Shown here: positions 9,850 to 21,310 of the stretch, piece by piece
How positions within the stretch are numbered: position 1 is the first letter of the stretch
How the letters are laid out: every line of letters begins with the position of its first letter
NCBI RefSeq assembly: GCF_000091045.1
Contig: NC_006686.1
Coordinates: 1,323,501-1,387,500, forward strand
Direction of reading: 5' to 3'
DNA length: 64,000 nucleotides
Source of the DNA: Cryptococcus deneoformans JEC21
Taxonomy: Eukaryota > Basidiomycota > Tremellomycetes > Tremellales > Cryptococcaceae
Notes under the pieces: generated by a model
Seen by the model: the letters and a program-made list of their open reading frames with translations, nothing else
Told to the model about the DNA's origin: nothing
The model's database searches: none
Program-made: the position numbers and the translations under genes

Positions 9850-12800
9850 GGCGGGTATTGTTTGCGTTGTTGTTGTCGTGAAAGTAGGTGAGTCGATGAA
9901 AAGAACGAATGTAGAGGTTGGTAAAAGCTCAACTACTGATACTATCTACGAAGAGAGAGGAAAAAACTAAGAACCTACGAACTGTGGAATGAGAAGCAAA
10001 TACTGATGTGGATGAAGAAGAGAAGGAAAAGGCAACCCACCCCCCCTTCTTATATCTTCTGAGACAAAGGCGTCCTCGATCCAAGACACCCGATCTTGAC
10101 TCCTTCTCAAGCGATTATCCTGCTAAAAGTACATTTGTGTGTCAAATGGAACCTTCCTTCTTGAATCCCTGATCAAGCGACATGCTTGGAGAGGTAATCG
10201 ATGGAACCTAGTTGTCCGAGTGTTTTAATTTGTGCTTTCCAGATTCTTCACCATCATTGTGAAGTATAGAGATAAGGAGACTTAAAGTTAGAAGTGATAG
10301 TTGATTGATGACTCTTGGCGTCTGATCTCTGTTCGTTCATTTGAGACTTGAAAGCTAAACGATCAACACCGGGAAGGACAAGATAAATGAAGAAAGGACG
10401 CATCCCACGCGCAATGTTTTGAAAACCAGCCCTGTGTCTCATGTATTATACACCATAGACAATAATCTTCTGCCCTTTTATTCAGGTAAGTACTGGGCCA
10501 TGCGTCACCACCATTCTTATTTTTGTTTTTAATTTCTGATTGTCTCATTCTTGATCGATATCATCATAATCCTGGAGTCTGGTTAGCTCATTCCCAGTTA
10601 CCAGTTACCAGCAGCTACCAGTTAGATACGTCGGGTGTCATGTACCATGTACATAATAAGGATGCGATATGCAATAATCGACTATGCGTTACACGCTACA
10701 CAATATACAGTGCATAACATATTGGCACAACTAGCGATTACCGTCATCGCCCTCCGTTCTCTTCTTCCTGCCCGCCATGGGCTGGATGTTAGATAGTATC
10801 TTCTGATTCTGATATATCATGTAAGATATAAGATTGTTTGCGTCGAATATCGATTCACCCCTTTGTTTTCAACATTCATTAATGATCAGTGATAGCTCTG
10901 TCCTGCTGTCTGAGTTTTCAGTTTCCAGCAGTCAGCAATCAATCAGTAATAGTTAGTCACCAGTCATAAAGTCAGATAGTAATTGTGATGTTGTTCCTGT
11001 TTAGGGACATTGATAGTCGATAATCGACTATAGCCTTTCATCGATAGGGAAATAAAGAATAAATGGCCGAGCTCCGAGTGCCGAGCGTCCAGTATTGTAG
11101 CCGAGAGCCGAGTACATTTTATTATTAGAGGGTTCAGGGACTACGGGTTGAACCATCGAATCGACCATACCTCATACCACCGGAGACATTCCAGGTATTT
11201 TACCCTAATCAAATGAAAAACAAATGATCGGATAATAGATGTCCGCAGTACTCGATGCATTGCATAATCTCAAAGTCCTGTAGTCAATGCATACGGTTGT
11301 ACTCCAATATCTATGCATGCTTGTTCTGTGGTTTTGCCTCTGCTTTCTGCTTTCTTATGGGATGGCTGATCATGATCTTGTTGAGTAATCCTGAGTACGT
11401 CCATTTTTCGATTGCCGTTCTTCTCTTTTTTGCCCTCCCTCCGCCTCATTTCTCCCTTCTTCTACTACCTAACCGTATTCTGTACATACTCTATATGACA
11501 GTGTACTGAAATACCTCGATGCTCTACTACATTCTATTCTCCATATAGCTTCGCACCCTCTGTGCACGGCGCATTTGCACTCCATGCTTGGCGCTTGGTG
11601 CGTGGTGCTTGCATTTGCATTGTAAATTGTAGTTAGTACTGTTTGCGAGACAAATGTAAGACCTTGGCAATTTATTTTGTTATTAGTGTGATAAAGAAAC
11701 GGAGAAGGAAAAAGACGTTTTCTGTTAGGTATACAGTTTAAGGGAACGGTAGGTACAGTGCCAGGCACACATAATTATGGAATTAAATAGGGAAATAGGG
11801 AATTTAATTACGGTTATGACCTTTTAAGCTTTTTACAGCTGCATGTTCAGATTAATATGTTTCATTTTTAAGAATATTTAAGGGTCATTAAAAAGGAGAA
11901 CTTAATGTAAGAACCATTAAAAACGAAATCTGCCGGCTCGAGGTCTTCTCTTCACTCCCAATGGCAAACTTCCAACGAACTTCTGCAGCGCTTTGATCTT
12001 TTGCAGCGCCAGAGACATCTTCGCGTATGAGCTTCTTTCCTTCAACCTTACCTGGTGGTTGGTAAGATATTATTTTCTTGCGCCTAAGAATATCACAGTT
12101 TTCGACCATGAATTTCCGTTCATCAACCTCCACTCTTTCGAGGAGTCCCTCTCTTTGGTTTTCCCGTATTTTCCCACACCATTCACGCTGGGTGCGAAAT
12201 AGACAGTAACTGTCTGCCTCCTGGATCTCGGGGGATGTTGGAGGGTTTTGTAAACGACTTTATCGGCCGCGTGGTTGGCTGTGACTCTGGCGATCGGAGC
12301 GATAACGTGGTGTGACAGCAGCGAAGACCCACCATAAGGTGCGGGCAAGGTCGCTAGGGAACATCTTCTGGCTTCAAGGCTGAGCGGCACAGCATACTTG
12401 GCTGAGCGAAGGCTGCAGATCTCTTCTCAGGAGGCGTTGTCAAGAAGGATCTACTCTTCCTGGATATCTTGTGCGTGTGAGAAATGACCGTTGCAGGTGC
12501 CGTAAGTCTTGAGAAAGGTATATGCGGAGGAGGAAAGCTTGTTATGGTGGAAGGAATTGAAGTTTGGAGACTTTCATGAGTCCTTTGTTGAACCCAATAT
12601 GCGACACAGCGGCCAACACTACGCCTTGACTGGGCTAGCGCTCTCGTTAGGCCGAATAAATAGCCACAAACTTTGATTCAGCGGAAAGAATTTCCACGTT
12701 CCAGATTGTCAGTATGCTGCCATCTCTATTTATTGCCGTTCTTTCGTTACATATAGTGGGAGTGGACCAGATATAAGACGAATGAGGCACTGTGTGTTTC

Positions 12801-13143
12801 AGTTATATGGCTAGGCGAGGGGGCGATCAGCACTATACATAGGATTACATTATTGCCATATACTTACGTGCCGTACGTATTAATAGTTGTCTGAACATGG
12901 TCATCAAAGTCAACCTCCGTCCAGTTGCGTAGTCATTCCAGGTGCCGCGTTCCCCCCATAAATAAACAATAGATAATACAAGTCGGCCATCTGTGTTATT
13001 ATGCTGTGTTGATTACGTCATTACCCTCCGCGGCGACTCGGTCGCGCACGTAGGTACGAGTAATCGTTCTCATCGTCCGTTTCCGTTGTCCACTGTATCT
13101 GTGTTTCCCCGTCCCCCTCTGTCTTTTCCCAGCTCAGTCCAGC
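9850..13143. other. Gene-poor region, 3.3 kb
   Basis: The first 200 bp is the PriA-like gene's leader. From 10.2 to 11.9 kb the sequence is AT-rich, full of short degenerate motifs (CAGTTACCAGTTACCAGCAG near 10600, TCAG/CAGT tracts near 10900, a 9-bp-arm inverted repeat at 11013), with no convincing exon. A more GC-rich island lies at 11.93-12.45 kb on the minus strand with an open frame (12390-12070). It lacks a recognisable motif and its flanks do not splice convincingly. The last 150 bp (CT-rich before 13140) is the ABP1 promoter and leader. Non-coding transcripts or a decayed gene are possible. Confidence 0.5.
11013..11031. repeat. Short inverted repeat, 9-bp arms
   Basis: ATAGTCGAT, one base, then ATCGACTAT is a perfect inverted repeat within the gene-poor stretch. 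A similar half (AATCGACTATG) occurs near 10676. It may be chance in AT-rich sequence or a protein-binding site. Confidence 0.4.
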
Positions 13144-15882
13144 ATGTCTGTCTCATTCACAGATCCTGACCTCAAACCAACCTACGAGGCCCTCATTCAG
13201 GGCTCCGCCGCCTACGACTGGGTACTCTTCAATCAGCCAGGCAATGAGCTCAAGTTGCAAGCCACCGGAAATGGTCTGGAAGACCTCGAGGAAGAGTTCA
13301 TGGATGGGCGGTTAGTGGATCGAATAGGGGCTGCAATGTACTAAGGCTAACACCCAATGTAGCATCCAGTACGCCTTCGCCAGGATCAGAGACCCCACTG
13401 TAAGTGAACAATCAGATTGGTATGATATGGCCCTTATTCTACACCACAGAGCAAACTCGACAAATTTGTGTTGATTTCCTGGTGTGGCGATGGCGTTCCT
13501 GAGTTCAAAAAGGGTCTCTATTGTGGGTGATATTGGATCCTGGACTGGAGTCTGAAGAACTAACGTCGCGTTATGCTGCACCAGTCACCCAGTCCGCTCA
13601 AGTACAGAACAAATTCCTCAAGGACGCCCATCTAGTGATTCAAGCCCGCTCTGAAGTGGGTAGATCGTATAAACCTTGTCGGAGGATGAAGACTCACCTT
13701 TTGCAGCTTGATGTTGCTCCTTCGCACATCCACAAGCGTATCCAAGAGTCGTCGGGGTCCAAATATTCCTCGTCGGCAGCAGCTGCTCCCGGTATCAACG
13801 CCGCATCATCTGTTAAGCCGGCTCCCAGTTACAGACCGAGCCAAGGCCTTGGAGGATCTCAAGGCAAGGTATGTCCAAAAGCAATTCGCGCGCTCCAGCT
13901 CCTCACGGCCAATAGCCCACAGCTGTCGCAACTCCCACGTCGACCTTTCGTGCCCCTTCTCCTCAACACGCACCAGCCGCTAATGCTGTAGCGCCTTCTC
14001 GTTTGCCAGCCACCCGTGAGGATAAACCCATAAACAGTGGCCTGAAGTCCTCCCCTACCACTGCAGCTTCCGGACCTGCCAAGACCTCCGCCTCTACCAT
14101 TTCAGCTTCTGAACCTGCCAAGCCCGTCGCCGAAGACCGCATCACACCAGTAGGCACGGCCTACACGCCCATCAAACTTCAGCCGGGCAAGCTCACTGGT
14201 CGATGGAATCCTGGTGGTATCCAAGAGGAAAGGAGCGAAGAGTCTCCTGTCAAGATCCCCAGTATCAAGGACAGGATGGCTGCATTCTCCGGTGGCCATG
14301 TGTCCACTCCCGTCCTTCCTCAACCCAGTGGCAATAAGCTAACTTGGTCCGCGAGACAGGCGGAAGCCAAGAAACAGAGAGAGGAAGAGGAAAAGGAGAG
14401 TGCCGCTGGTAAGTTCCTCCCCTCATAGTTCGGATACAATCAAGCTAAGTCTTGTACAACAGCGTCCAACGATAAAGTGATATCTCCTGCCCCGACTGGC
14501 AGCCGGGCTATGCCCCCTGTACCTAGGCCGTCAATGCCTGTGACATCGAGCGACCTTTCTGCTGCAGCCCCCAGCCCGCCTTCTGCTTCCGCCACTATTA
14601 GTCCCCCATCTGCACCGGCAGCTCCAGTTCCTGATGCCTCAGCTATGCCTTCTGTGATTAGGAGTTCGGTACCACCTCGCGCTGCTTCTCCCGACTCGGA
14701 CGAGGAAAAATCGGATGACGATGACTGGGGGGCTCCCCCGCCTCCCCCTCCTCCTGTACCCTTCAAACCCGAACCTGTCACGGAGATTGAGCCGGACGCA
14801 CCTGTTGCTGCACAGCCTCCCCCTCCCCCTCCCCCTCCACCCCCTCCTCCTCCTCCGGCCGCGCCTGCTCAACCTGCCAACTCTTCAGACCCTGTGTGTT
14901 TTCATTTTATCATTATGTTGCCCCATGAGAAAACGTCTGATATCTTTTGTAGCAAGTTGACGAGCTTGAGCGGCTCAAGCAGGATCTCACTTTGGTGGAA
15001 ACTCCTATTACTGGCCCTCCTCCGCCCATTCCCGAGGCGTCTCGACCTAGGACAATTGAGCCCGCTTCGGAGCCTTCTCCGGCAGGTAAAAGAGCGAAGG
15101 TCCTGTACGACTATGATGTAAGTTTCGAGCTCTAGGCATAGAACATTACAACATCCAGCTGACGACGTCTTGGTACAGGCTGCTGAGGACGTGAGTTTCA
15201 AAGTCAAAAGGCCAATACAGAGAAACAATTGTCACTAACTATCCTTTAGAATGAACTTTCTCTGAGGGAAGACGATATTATTACTCAGATTGAGCAGTTG
15301 GACGAAGGTGAGAGACATATATCTGGTTTCATTCTAGAGTACTCATACCTCAGTATAGGTTGGTGGTCCGGGACAAATGCTGATGGTCAATCGGGCCTCT
15401 TCCCTGCCAACTATTGTGAACTTATTGAGGACGACAGCGCTCCAGCCGCGAATCCCCAATACCAAGTTGAGCCCGAGGCCGAATTGGAGACAGAACCTAC
15501 TATAATTGATGCCTCGCCCCCATCTCCACCCCCGCCACCTCCACCCCCTCCACCTCCTGCCTCCTCTTCCTACGCCAAAGACACCGTGATGATTGCTGCG
15601 TACGAGTAAGTCCTGACTTTCCACGAAAAATGCTGTGCACTAATGTATGGCTAGTTACGACGCGAGCGAAGATAACGAGTTATCTTTCAAGGAGGGTGAT
15701 CAGATTACAGACATTGAAAAGATTGATCCTGATTGGTGGCAAGGGAAATGCAACGGGCAGGAAGGTCTTTTCCCTGGTGAGCAGCCTGTACTTTGCAGCT
15801 ATCATAGATTGAATGCTTACTGCGACATACCATCGTAGCGGCATATGTTGTGTCGCCTGACGAGTATCCTCCTCAAGACTAG
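13144..15882 (+). CDS. ABP1: Actin-binding protein Abp1 (ADF-H plus two SH3 domains)
   Basis: Thirteen exons give 693 residues. Domains in order: an N-terminal ADF-homology domain (residues about 5-135; YDWVLF, FARIRDP, LISWCGDGVPEFKKG, AHLVIQARSE); a long Pro/Ser/Ala-rich linker with an RWNPGG motif, KIPSIKDRMAAF and poly-proline runs; a first SH3 domain (AKVLYDYDAAEDNELSLRED ... GWWSG ... GLFPANYCEL); another poly-proline run; and a C-terminal SH3 domain (AAYDYDASEDNELSFKEGD ... DWWQG ... GLFPAAYV). Abp1 binds actin filaments at cortical patches and recruits endocytic partners and Arp2/3 regulators through its SH3 domains. Exons are 13144-13310, 13363-13399, 13450-13522, 13585-13655, 13707-13868, 13916-14408, 14463-14893, 14953-15117, 15179-15190, 15250-15307, 15359-15605, 15655-15776 and 15839-15882. 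Two tandem SH3 domains, rather than one, fit filamentous and basidiomycete Abp1. The ninth exon is only 12 nt. Confidence 0.94.
15179..15190 (+). other. ABP1: 12-nt microexon of ABP1
   Basis: Bases GCTGCTGAGGAC lie between TACAG and GTGAGT and encode AAED. Including them gives YDYD-AAED-NELS, the conserved ALYDYxAxxDxELSF start of an SH3 domain. The second SH3 domain of the same protein has the equivalent YDYDASEDNELS. Skipping the exon would keep the frame but delete these four residues. Confidence 0.8.
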
Positions 15883-16178
15883 ACGCGGAATAAGCGAATC
15901 AATTAAATTCTACTACACATATGACTTAGAAACATCTGATGAATTGAGTCGATGGATTGAATCCTGCTTAAGTGTAGTTACTGGTTGAAAATGCCACAGA
16001 ACATTCACATCTACACGTTAGTCATAGTATCATAGTGAAAAATGAACAGCGCCGGAATGTCACAAGAGGAAATAAAGGCTGCATGATATGAAGTGATTGC
16101 TGACTACGCCGCCAAAACCCTCAAAACTTCTCACTATACTGAGTCATGACCTGACTACAGAAGATGCTACTGCTGCTG
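15883..16178. other. Intergenic region between convergent genes
   Basis: 296 bp between the convergent stops of ABP1 and NST1, AT-rich, containing 3' leader sequence. Near 16161-16210 the CTG/TTG triplets are the end of the NST1 glutamine run and its continuation past the stop. Confidence 0.4.
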
Positions 16179-19100
16179 CTATTGCTGCTGCTGCTGTTGT
16201 TGTAATTGTAATTGTAACTGCAGTTGCTGCTGTTGTTGATGCTGAGGAGAGAAAAGTCCCTGCGAATATCCGCCACCACCCACATGTCCCTGGACCAGAC
16301 CACTACCGGCTGTGCCACCCATTCCTCCACCAATCACACTTCCTACAGCGCCTACACCACCAAAAGACGAACCTATCCCGCCGAATGAAGGTTGTCTCTG
16401 ACCAAGAACATTCACTCCCGCACCGGGGGAAAGCGATAATCCGGGTGGCGGACCTGGCCTTTCTGCGACTGTTGGCATACTTCCTGGCGCACCCCAACTT
16501 GGCGCGGGCGTCGGATCTCCAGATCCCCATATGGACGGGGAAGCGGACCATCGACCCGACCCGGGTGCGGCAGTGGGCATGTCCCAAGATGTTGTCGGTC
16601 TACGTTGCTGGGGTTGAACAATTTCATCGTCAGCTCCGAGAGCAGCTGAACCTAGAACTCGATCAGGCGGAGGAGGTGATGTGGAGCGGAGAACGTTCGG
16701 TCCTGATGTCTGTCCATCTGAAAATGATGGACGTCCGATTGGGCCCAGATTAGGGGGTGCGATGGGTGCAGGCGGAGTAGGGCGGTAATCGTCAGGTGTA
16801 ACCGACCCAGAGATGAGAGAACCCATTTCACCTGCACTGGAAACACTGCGAGTCACAGGCACACCGATGGGAGCTGTAGGAGAAAACGCGTCATCCGCCA
16901 TTGAAGGGATACGACCTGAGGGCTTGACTGGAGGGAATCCCACACCGATGGGAGCTGTGCGCAAATTGTGGTCAAACCCTGGCGGGCTCGGATCGGTGAA
17001 TCCTCTTGAAGGCGGGTTAGGCGAGATTGAAGAGCCATTTGCACGAGGAGGGGAATAGGCAGGCGACCCAGTGGGATAAGCGGGCCGGAGGCCCGGAGGA
17101 CCGAAGCTTTGAGCCAAAGGCATCCTAGAGAAGCTGGCAACACCAACAGGAGGAACAGGCTGAGGATAATATGCCGTGGGAGTTTTCTGCATGGATCGTC
17201 CTGGAGTGGCATTGGTGATCGGACGAGCGGCTCCTTTAACAGGCGACAATTGAGGGACAGGAGGTGCGGACTGTGGAGTAGAACCCTTTGAGGGCGACTT
17301 GAGGCCCAAAGTCGCCAAAACCGGCGCAGTTGCAGCAACAGGAATTACCCGAGCAGCGGAAATCCGCTCAGCAGCTGCTTTGTCGGCAGTGTTCTTTTCA
17401 GCTTTAGCAGCACGTTCCCGTTGAGCTTGTTGAGCAGCAATAATTTTTGCTTGCTCGACCGCTTCTCGCTCTTTTCTGGCTGCCTCCTCTTTCCTGACTT
17501 TTTCCATCCGCGAGGCCTCGAGTCTCTCTTGACGGATTTTCTCAGCCTTTTCCTTGGCTTCTTTCGCCAGTCTATCCCTTTCAGCCTTTTCAAGCGTCTC
17601 CTTCGCAATCCTTTCCTTTTCTGCTTTTTCCTTTGCAGCCTTAATTTCGCGTTCTTTCCTCTCCTTCTCCTTCAGCTCATTCTCTCTCGCTTCTCGCTCT
17701 TTCTTGGCCTTCTCCTCGCGTTCGCGTTTTTTCTTTGCAGCCTCTTCTTCCCTTTCTTTCTCCTCCTGTTGCCTTCTCTTACGTTCCAGCGCTTGGCGTT
17801 GTGCTTCTTCCTGAGCAGCGCGCTTCACAGCTTCGCGTCGAACACGTTCTTCATCCTGTCTTCGCATGCGCTCTCGCTCTGCTTCTTCTTTACGGAGCTT
17901 GGCTTGCCTTTTTTCCTCTTCCAGGGCCGCTTCGCGAGCAAGGCGTTCCTCCTCGGCTTTTTGCTTTTGCGCCCTAAGTTTGACACCGTCAGCACTTGCA
18001 AGCCAAACGACAACTCATCAAGAGAGACACTTACTTCTTCTTGTCCTTCTTTTTCTGTGCCTCCTTGGCTTTCTTCTCTTCTTTAGCACGCTTTGAATCC
18101 TCTTCTTCCTCCAGTTCGCGAAGCAACTGTTCTTCGCGCTGCTTGGCGACCCGCTCGCGATAAGCTTGCAGTACACGCTGTTCAAACATTCGCGCGGCAA
18201 AAATCTGGAACATTCGTTTACCTTCTTCTGCGCGCTCTTTCTCCGTCATAGGCTCGCTGTGATACCAATTAGTATCGTGTCATCGAAAACACCAATGAAT
18301 ATTACTTACTCCCGACTCTCATCATCATCCTCCTCTTCCTCTTCCTCATCTGTTTCTTCCTGCATATCCCTTAAATTTTGCTCTTCCCTTACAGATCTCC
18401 GGATAGCCAGTTGCTCCATCATTTCCAAGAATTTAGTTCCATCGTTCTTGAGCATATCATCCGCAATGGTGAGTATACCTCCTGGGCACAAGCGGTAAAA
18501 AGAACACCAGATGAAACTTAGCGTAAGCCCCCCTCGAGAGAGTTTAAAAGAGACAGAACTTACCTTTGATTGTCGCAAGGTTAGATCCAAAAGATAGGAA
18601 ATCATCGCCACCTTCAGACCGGGGAGGAGCTTTCACAGGAGGCCGCCGAGGCTGTTGACGATGAGTGATAGGCGGTGGAGGAGGAGGTTCATCAATCTCA
18701 TCCCCTACATCAGCCTCGTCTGTTCCGATATCATCATCGTCCAATTCATCATCGTCCGCATAATCGTCATCGTCATCATACTCTTCGCTTTCCTCGCCAT
18801 CAAGATCGTCTGGATCATGATCATGCAGTTCCGGCGCTCGATGATCATATTGGGTAACGGTACCACTGGCGTCCACCTCAACGCTTCCTGGGAAAGGGCC
18901 GGCACCACTTGGGGGTGGACGAAGACCGTTAGCGGCGACTCGCTGTTCGGCTGCGTATGAACGAAGCTCATCGTAATACTGTTCGTATAACTGATCGAGC
19001 TCCATCTCGATGTTAACCTTTTTCCTGCCACAAACTGCACAGCCACAAGAATGTCGATGCTGCTCCTTCATCTTTTTTAACACCGCATCTTTTTCTATAC

Positions 19101-20436
19101 GTAACAAATCCCGACGCTCAGCTTCTGACAATCCAAGCCAGAATACCCTAATATTTTCTCGGTCTTCAGCTGAAGACTGGGTCCATATCTTGGCAGGAGG
19201 CGCTGTGGCAGGCGATTTGCCCTTGGGAGCAGGCTTGGCAGTCGATGGATGGTTGTGGCTGTGACCTGCGTGTGCGTTGTGTGGCGGGGCTGCACTGGCG
19301 GGTGCTTTGCCGGCGGCACGAGCTGATCGAGCAGGGGGATTAGCAGGAGGGTTGGTTCCCATGGGCTGCTTGCCCGCTGCACGGGAACTGGGAGGCGTAG
19401 GAGTAGGCGCAGAAGCAGGTGCGGGAGGCGGAAGAGGATTAAGTGAGGGCGGTTGTTGAGAGAGAGGTTGGGGTTGATGTGTAGGAAGCTGAGGTTGGGG
19501 TACAGGCGCGGGCGCACGAGGAATCTTTGAAAGAGTAGAAGGAGGTGGAAGGGGAGGAAGGGGAGCGGGAGGTTCTACTGGGGCAGATAGAGAAGCTGCG
19601 TTGGCTCCCTTCTTCTTCTTCTTCTTGTTTTTCTTCTTGGGCGCATCACCATTTGCCGCAGGATGCCCCTGGTCCTCTTCGATCTCCTCTTCATCATCGT
19701 ACTCTTCTTCTCTCGTATCAGGATGACGATGGAATCCGAATTCCTCTCCTATGGTCTGCTGAGGTGAGGGAAACGACCTGGCATTGGCATTTATCCCAGG
19801 CATGAGATTTGCACTCATTCCGTGGCCTAAGCCCATCCCTTGGCTAGCGGCTTGTACTATTTGCTGTGCCATCTGGTACATTGTCCTTTGGCTTGAAGTA
19901 GTACCTGGCGTGCTCTGACTTATGGAACCCGTAAACGGCACGGCATCACGGATGAACTGTCGGATATGCGGCGGCAATGAAGACCAATAGGCATCGTCTG
20001 ATCCAAATTCCGGGTCTGCCATCCTCTTGTAAAGCTCGTTGGCAGCGGAGATAAGATCGTCGTGGGTGATGTTGAACGGAGCTGACAAACCGGCGAGCTG
20101 ACTGCCGTTTTGAAGCGAAAGATTATAATCGATAGAATAGGAGCCAGGGAAGTCGCCTTGGTTGAGCGGCACGTCGACTTGATCGTAGTATGCAGTATCG
20201 TCGTATTGAACGTCAATGGGATACGAGCCCGGACCTGGGAAGTTGAAGAACGCGGGGTCAAGGGGATCTGGGACGGAGGCGGGGGGGAGAGGAGGAACAG
20301 AGGCAGGTGTTTGAGAGGACGTCTGTGGTGCTGACTGTGGCTGAGGATTCTGAGACTGCTTTGCTGCCTTCTTTGCGCGCTTTTTCGCTGCCGACTTTGA
20401 GAGGCCGGTGGGTGGCTGCTGCGACTTGGAGGACAT
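16179..20436 (-). CDS. NST1: Stress response protein Nst1
   Basis: Four exons (20436-18564, 18481-18310, 18256-18035, 17994-16179) give about 1360 residues. The start ([16 protein letters not shown]) is characteristic of fungal Nst1. There follow a Gln/Pro-rich segment, a Lys run ([11 protein letters not shown]), and a conserved block with a histidine/cysteine motif ([14 protein letters not shown], near 19050). Next come a long acidic run of Asp/Glu, then a very long highly charged E/K/R helix (about residues 850-1050; [20 protein letters not shown] begins the conserved part). The C-terminal Pro/Gly/Ser-rich tail ends in Gln and Leu-Gln repeats. Yeast Nst1 is a P-body and stress-linked protein affecting salt tolerance; action here is inferred from family membership. 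Large size and low complexity are normal for the family. Confidence 0.92.
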
Positions 20437-21310
20437 AAGATTGGACTGAATTCGGATCAGCTTCTACCCATCTCTCTGCTGCTGGTCGTCCGTCGTCGCA
20501 TCGACAAGCATTTCGCATCTCGCTCGCCGCCACTCCTGATCTACTCACCTCGTCGAGCCTGCGGCGATGCCTGAGGACTGCCGCGTTATGTGTGCTGTGT
20601 CGCCGTCGCCGCTCTCTCCACGGCTGTCTCTTGGAGTGGTATGAACGATGGTGTTGTGCTTGGAGCTTCTTTCGTTGTTTCTTTCGTCCTTCCTTCCTTC
20701 GTCCTTCCTACCTCGACCAGCTCTACAACCACCGGGCCTCAACGCCTCCCCATACAGACCGCAAAATGCCGCGGTGTTTTGCCCCGTGTGGCATGCGACG
20801 GAAGCAAATGGCGGCCACGATCTTTGTTCTTCGTTGTTCTTTCGTGACTCGCTTCTCAGCGGCAAACCATAATAAAGACGAGTAAATAAATAATCAGTTG
20901 CACAAAGGGTCCTGTCCATCATATTAAGCGGCTGCTTCTACTGCACTTCCTTCTCCAAATGGAAATGCAGCAGCTGTATGTACAGTTCACAGTTAGATGC
21001 TGCGTCACTGTTAATAATCAGCTGTCTGCACAGTGACCCATTTTTTGTCTCTTTTTTGTGGCTGTTTAATGACATGTATAATAATGGCCTGATGACCTTC
21101 AAGTATAGTCTAAAAGACGGTACCTTGCATAATAAGATTGCTTCCATAAAATTCTCTTCGGAGATAGTAATAGTGGAAATCAATTGTCGTGACAGACAAT
21201 GCAGGTTCTCATGCAGGTTGACAATCCATTGTCCGTCGTGCTCTGGAGCAGATATAATACGAAAGCAAAAGAGAAAAGAGAGGCAATAATAAACTCGTGC
21301 ATCATCATTA
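20437..21310. other. Intergenic region, NST1 promoter and PAN2 3' side
   Basis: 874 bp. The part next to NST1 (20437-20880) is GC-richer with TTCCTTCC/GTCCTTCC pyrimidine repeats (20680-20715), fitting a promoter and leader. The remainder is AT-rich. Small open frames here lack codon bias or motifs and were not called. Confidence 0.45.

Noticed and set aside
12070..12390. 107-codon open frame on the minus strand in the gene-poor stretch
   Set aside because: No recognisable motif, no convincing splice partners, upstream stop close by; better described as part of an unexplained GC-richer island.
16097..16753. 218-codon plus-strand frame over the NST1 C-terminus
   Set aside because: It is the antisense of the low-complexity NST1 tail; the minus-strand frame is longer, in phase with upstream exons and matches the family.
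17421..18086. Leu/Phe/Ser-rich plus-strand frame looking like a membrane protein
   Set aside because: It is the antisense of the E/K/R-rich helix of NST1, which always reads as Leu/Phe/Ser on the other strand.
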